From NCBI RefSeq assembly GCF_004912275.1, contig NZ_STGY01000054.1, positions 1 to 34,058 on the forward strand: a stretch of 34,058 nt of DNA, given 5' to 3'. The stretch comes from Glycomyces buryatensis (lineage in GTDB: Bacteria > Actinomycetota > Actinomycetes > Mycobacteriales > Micromonosporaceae). This document shows positions 32,424 through 34,058 of the stretch, in pieces (the stretch's first letter is position 1; the number at the start of each line of letters is the position of its first letter). Below the pieces are notes generated by a model that saw only the letters and a list, made by a program, of their open reading frames with translations, did no database searches and was not told the origin of the DNA. The position numbers and the translations under genes were made by a program.

Positions 32424-34028
32424 TTGAATCCGATTTTGAAACGCAGAGGGGCCGCCGCCCTCGCCGGCCTCGCGTCCACCGCGATGCTGCTGAGCGCATG
32501 CGGCGGAGGAGGCGAGGACAGCAACTCGCTCAAGATCCTCGTCGTCAAGCACGCCCTCACCGGGCCCATGGAGGACATGGGTTGGGTGGAAGAACTCGAG
32601 AAGGCCGCGGGCATCCCGGTCGAATGGGAGGAGGTCTCGGCCGACTGGGCGGAGAAGAAGTCCACCATGCTCGCCGCCGGCGACATTCCGGACCTGGTGA
32701 TCGGCACGAACGCCATCAACGACTCGGACATGGTCACCTTCACCGGCCTGTTCGAGGACCTCGGCGACGACATGGAGGCGCTGCCGAACGTGGCGGCGAT
32801 GTTCGAGGCACTGCCCGAGACCGAGGCAATGGCGACCCGCCCCGACGGGGAGATCTACTCGATCCCCTCCTACCGTCGCTTCTGGCCGGAGACCTCCACC
32901 CGCCAGTACGTGAACCAGCAGTGGCTCGACAATCTGGGCCTGGAGCAGCCCACCACCTTCGATGAGCTGCACGAAGTCCTGCTCGCCTTCAAGAACGAGG
33001 ACGCCAACGGCAACGGCGACACGGACGACGAGATCCCGATCGACTGGTCTCCGGCCGGCGAGGGCGGCTTCGGGTTCTTCCAGCCCTCGGTGCTGCTCGG
33101 CAGCTTCGGACTCCCGATCACGGGCGGCGGCGGCTCCGGATACATCGTGGAGGACGGAACGGTGGGCAACTTCCTCACCGACACCCGCTACCGCGACCTG
33201 GTGTCCTTCCTGCACGAGCTCTACGCCGACGGCCTGGTCAGCCAGGACGTCATGACCCAGGACTACTCCGCCTACCAATCGGTGGGACGCGGCGACGGCG
33301 ACGTGGCCAAGGTCGGCTTCTCCTGGGGCTGGACGGCCTCGGACCGGTTCGGCCCGGAACTGGCCGAGCAGTACGCCTCCACGGCCCCGCTGCTGGCCGA
33401 CGCCTCCGTGAACCCCGACGACCTGGCCTGGACGTACGACTCCTACGGCCTCAACTACGGGCTCAACACCATCACCATGTCCGCCCAGAGCAGCAAGAAG
33501 GACGCCGCGCTGAAGGTGATCGACGCCTTCTACGACCAGGACCTCTCCATTCAGGCGCTCTGGGGCGAGTTCGGGGAGAACGTCGAAGAGCTCGGCGACG
33601 GCTCGTACGAGGTGCTGCCCCCGGCCGACGAGGCGACCGACCCGTCCACCTGGAAATGGACCACCACGCTCGCCGACAACAGCCCCGGATGGATCCGCGA
33701 CGACATCGAGGTCACGCTGCCGACCGACCTGGCAGAGTCGGCGGAACAAGGCGAACCGCTCACGGACGTCCTCGCGAACATCGACCCGGCCACCGAGATC
33801 TGGCCCGGGGAACTGATCAAGATGAACGCGGAGGACTCCAGCAGGCTCTCGCTGCTCCACACCGACCTGCTCGGACCCGCGATGCAGCGGTGGGCCACCT
33901 GGATCACCGAAGGCGGCGTCGAGTCCGAATGGGACGCTTACACGGCGGAGCTGGAGGGACTCGGACTGACCGAGGCCGTCGAGATCCACCAGCGCTACTA
34001 CGACGACTACCAGGCGAACCTGGGATGA
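32424..34028 (+). CDS. ABC sugar transporter substrate-binding lipoprotein (LplA-like)
   Basis: The 534-aa protein is an extracytoplasmic solute-binding lipoprotein. Its signal ends in the lipobox LLSAC with Cys26 as the lipidated residue. Size and content fit the LplA/family-1 long sugar-binding proteins, including an EF-hand-like calcium loop DANGNGDTDDE (193-203) and an aromatic-rich binding region. It should deliver an oligosaccharide to an ABC permease. AAGGAGGA 3 bp before the TTG start is a very strong ribosome-binding site. The next gene begins at the stop codon (ATGA), as in a transporter operon, and two LacI regulators lie directly upstream. Confidence 0.9.
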   Translation: MNPILKRRGAAALAGLASTAMLLSACGGGGEDSNSLKILVVKHALTGPMEDMGWVEELEKAAGIPVEWEEVSADWAEKKSTMLAAGDIPDLVIGTNAINDSDMVTFTGLFEDLGDDMEALPNVAAMFEALPETEAMATRPDGEIYSIPSYRRFWPETSTRQYVNQQWLDNLGLEQPTTFDELHEVLLAFKNEDANGNGDTDDEIPIDWSPAGEGGFGFFQPSVLLGSFGLPITGGGGSGYIVEDGTVGNFLTDTRYRDLVSFLHELYADGLVSQDVMTQDYSAYQSVGRGDGDVAKVGFSWGWTASDRFGPELAEQYASTAPLLADASVNPDDLAWTYDSYGLNYGLNTITMSAQSSKKDAALKVIDAFYDQDLSIQALWGEFGENVEELGDGSYEVLPPADEATDPSTWKWTTTLADNSPGWIRDDIEVTLPTDLAESAEQGEPLTDVLANIDPATEIWPGELIKMNAEDSSRLSLLHTDLLGPAMQRWATWITEGGVESEWDAYTAELEGLGLTEAVEIHQRYYDDYQANLG

Positions 34029-34058
34029 CGGCCGCAACCACCATCGGGCCCGCCGGGG
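34025..34058 (+). CDS. Start of the next gene, probably an ABC sugar permease (partial)
   Basis: An ATG at 34025 overlaps the stop of the binding-protein gene (ATGA), and only 11 codons (MTAATTIGPAG) lie in the window. Identity as a permease comes only from the usual operon order and is not shown by these residues. Confidence 0.5.
   Translation, partial: MTAATTIGPAG

Noticed and set aside
1..34058. CRISPR arrays, insertion sequences, integrases, rRNA and tRNA genes
   Set aside because: No regularly spaced repeats, transposase or integrase motifs, or structural RNA genes were seen on either strand, so the accessory look of 17.7-24.6 kb rests on gene content only.

Overview
This is a high-GC, gene-dense stretch of a filamentous-type actinobacterial chromosome. 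The signs are G/C-ending third codon positions, frequent GTG/TTG starts, a SARP/AfsR-type regulator, a paired clpP operon with a ClgR/PopR-type regulator, an Lsr2-type domain, Tat-secreted enzymes and many overlapping start/stop pairs. A relative of Glycomycetaceae or Micromonosporaceae would fit, but genus cannot be fixed from the sequence alone.

Layout. (1) 1-5.0 kb: sugar-polymer breakdown, with a secreted multidomain polysaccharide lyase (cut by the window edge) and a cytoplasmic GH36 alpha-galactosidase. Both are on the minus strand and both have the same 14-bp LacI-type palindrome upstream. (2) 5.2-7.0 kb: a PopR/ClgR-like regulator ending in YALAA, convergent with two translationally coupled clpP genes; the second ClpP has lost its catalytic Ser and His. 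(3) 7.1-17.4 kb: single genes and divergent regulator/target pairs: a secreted type-B carboxylesterase, a WYL regulator with a DHA2 efflux pump, a Tat-exported multicopper oxidase with a small membrane partner and a LysR regulator, a small conserved-looking protein, an SDR enzyme with a TetR regulator and two clear operators, and a polytopic membrane protein. (4) 17.7-24.6 kb: a block of mostly unrecognised minus-strand genes that looks accessory. It holds a three-gene operon with a Pro/Thr-rich protein, a WXG100-like protein followed by three paralogous ~140-aa proteins, a stand-alone Lsr2 N-terminal domain, and two coupled membrane proteins. (5) 24.9-30.0 kb: a Tat-secreted NlpC/P60-like peptidase, a 1152-aa XRE-SARP-NB-ARC-TPR regulator and a metallo-beta-lactamase-fold hydrolase. 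(6) 30.1-34.06 kb: two overlapping LacI regulators, then a promoter and operator in front of an ABC sugar-binding lipoprotein; the next gene, probably a permease, starts at the window edge.

How it works together. The two ends of the window are carbohydrate uptake and degradation modules under LacI-type control. The middle is stress and proteostasis (clpP), efflux and redox genes, each with its own local regulator. The main candidates for something new are the WXG-like/three-paralog cassette with its neighbouring truncated Lsr2, and the pseudo-protease ClpP paired with an active ClpP and a regulator that carries an ssrA-like tail. Convergent gene ends are closed by unusually perfect hairpins at about 5.7, 14.4 and 25.5 kb.
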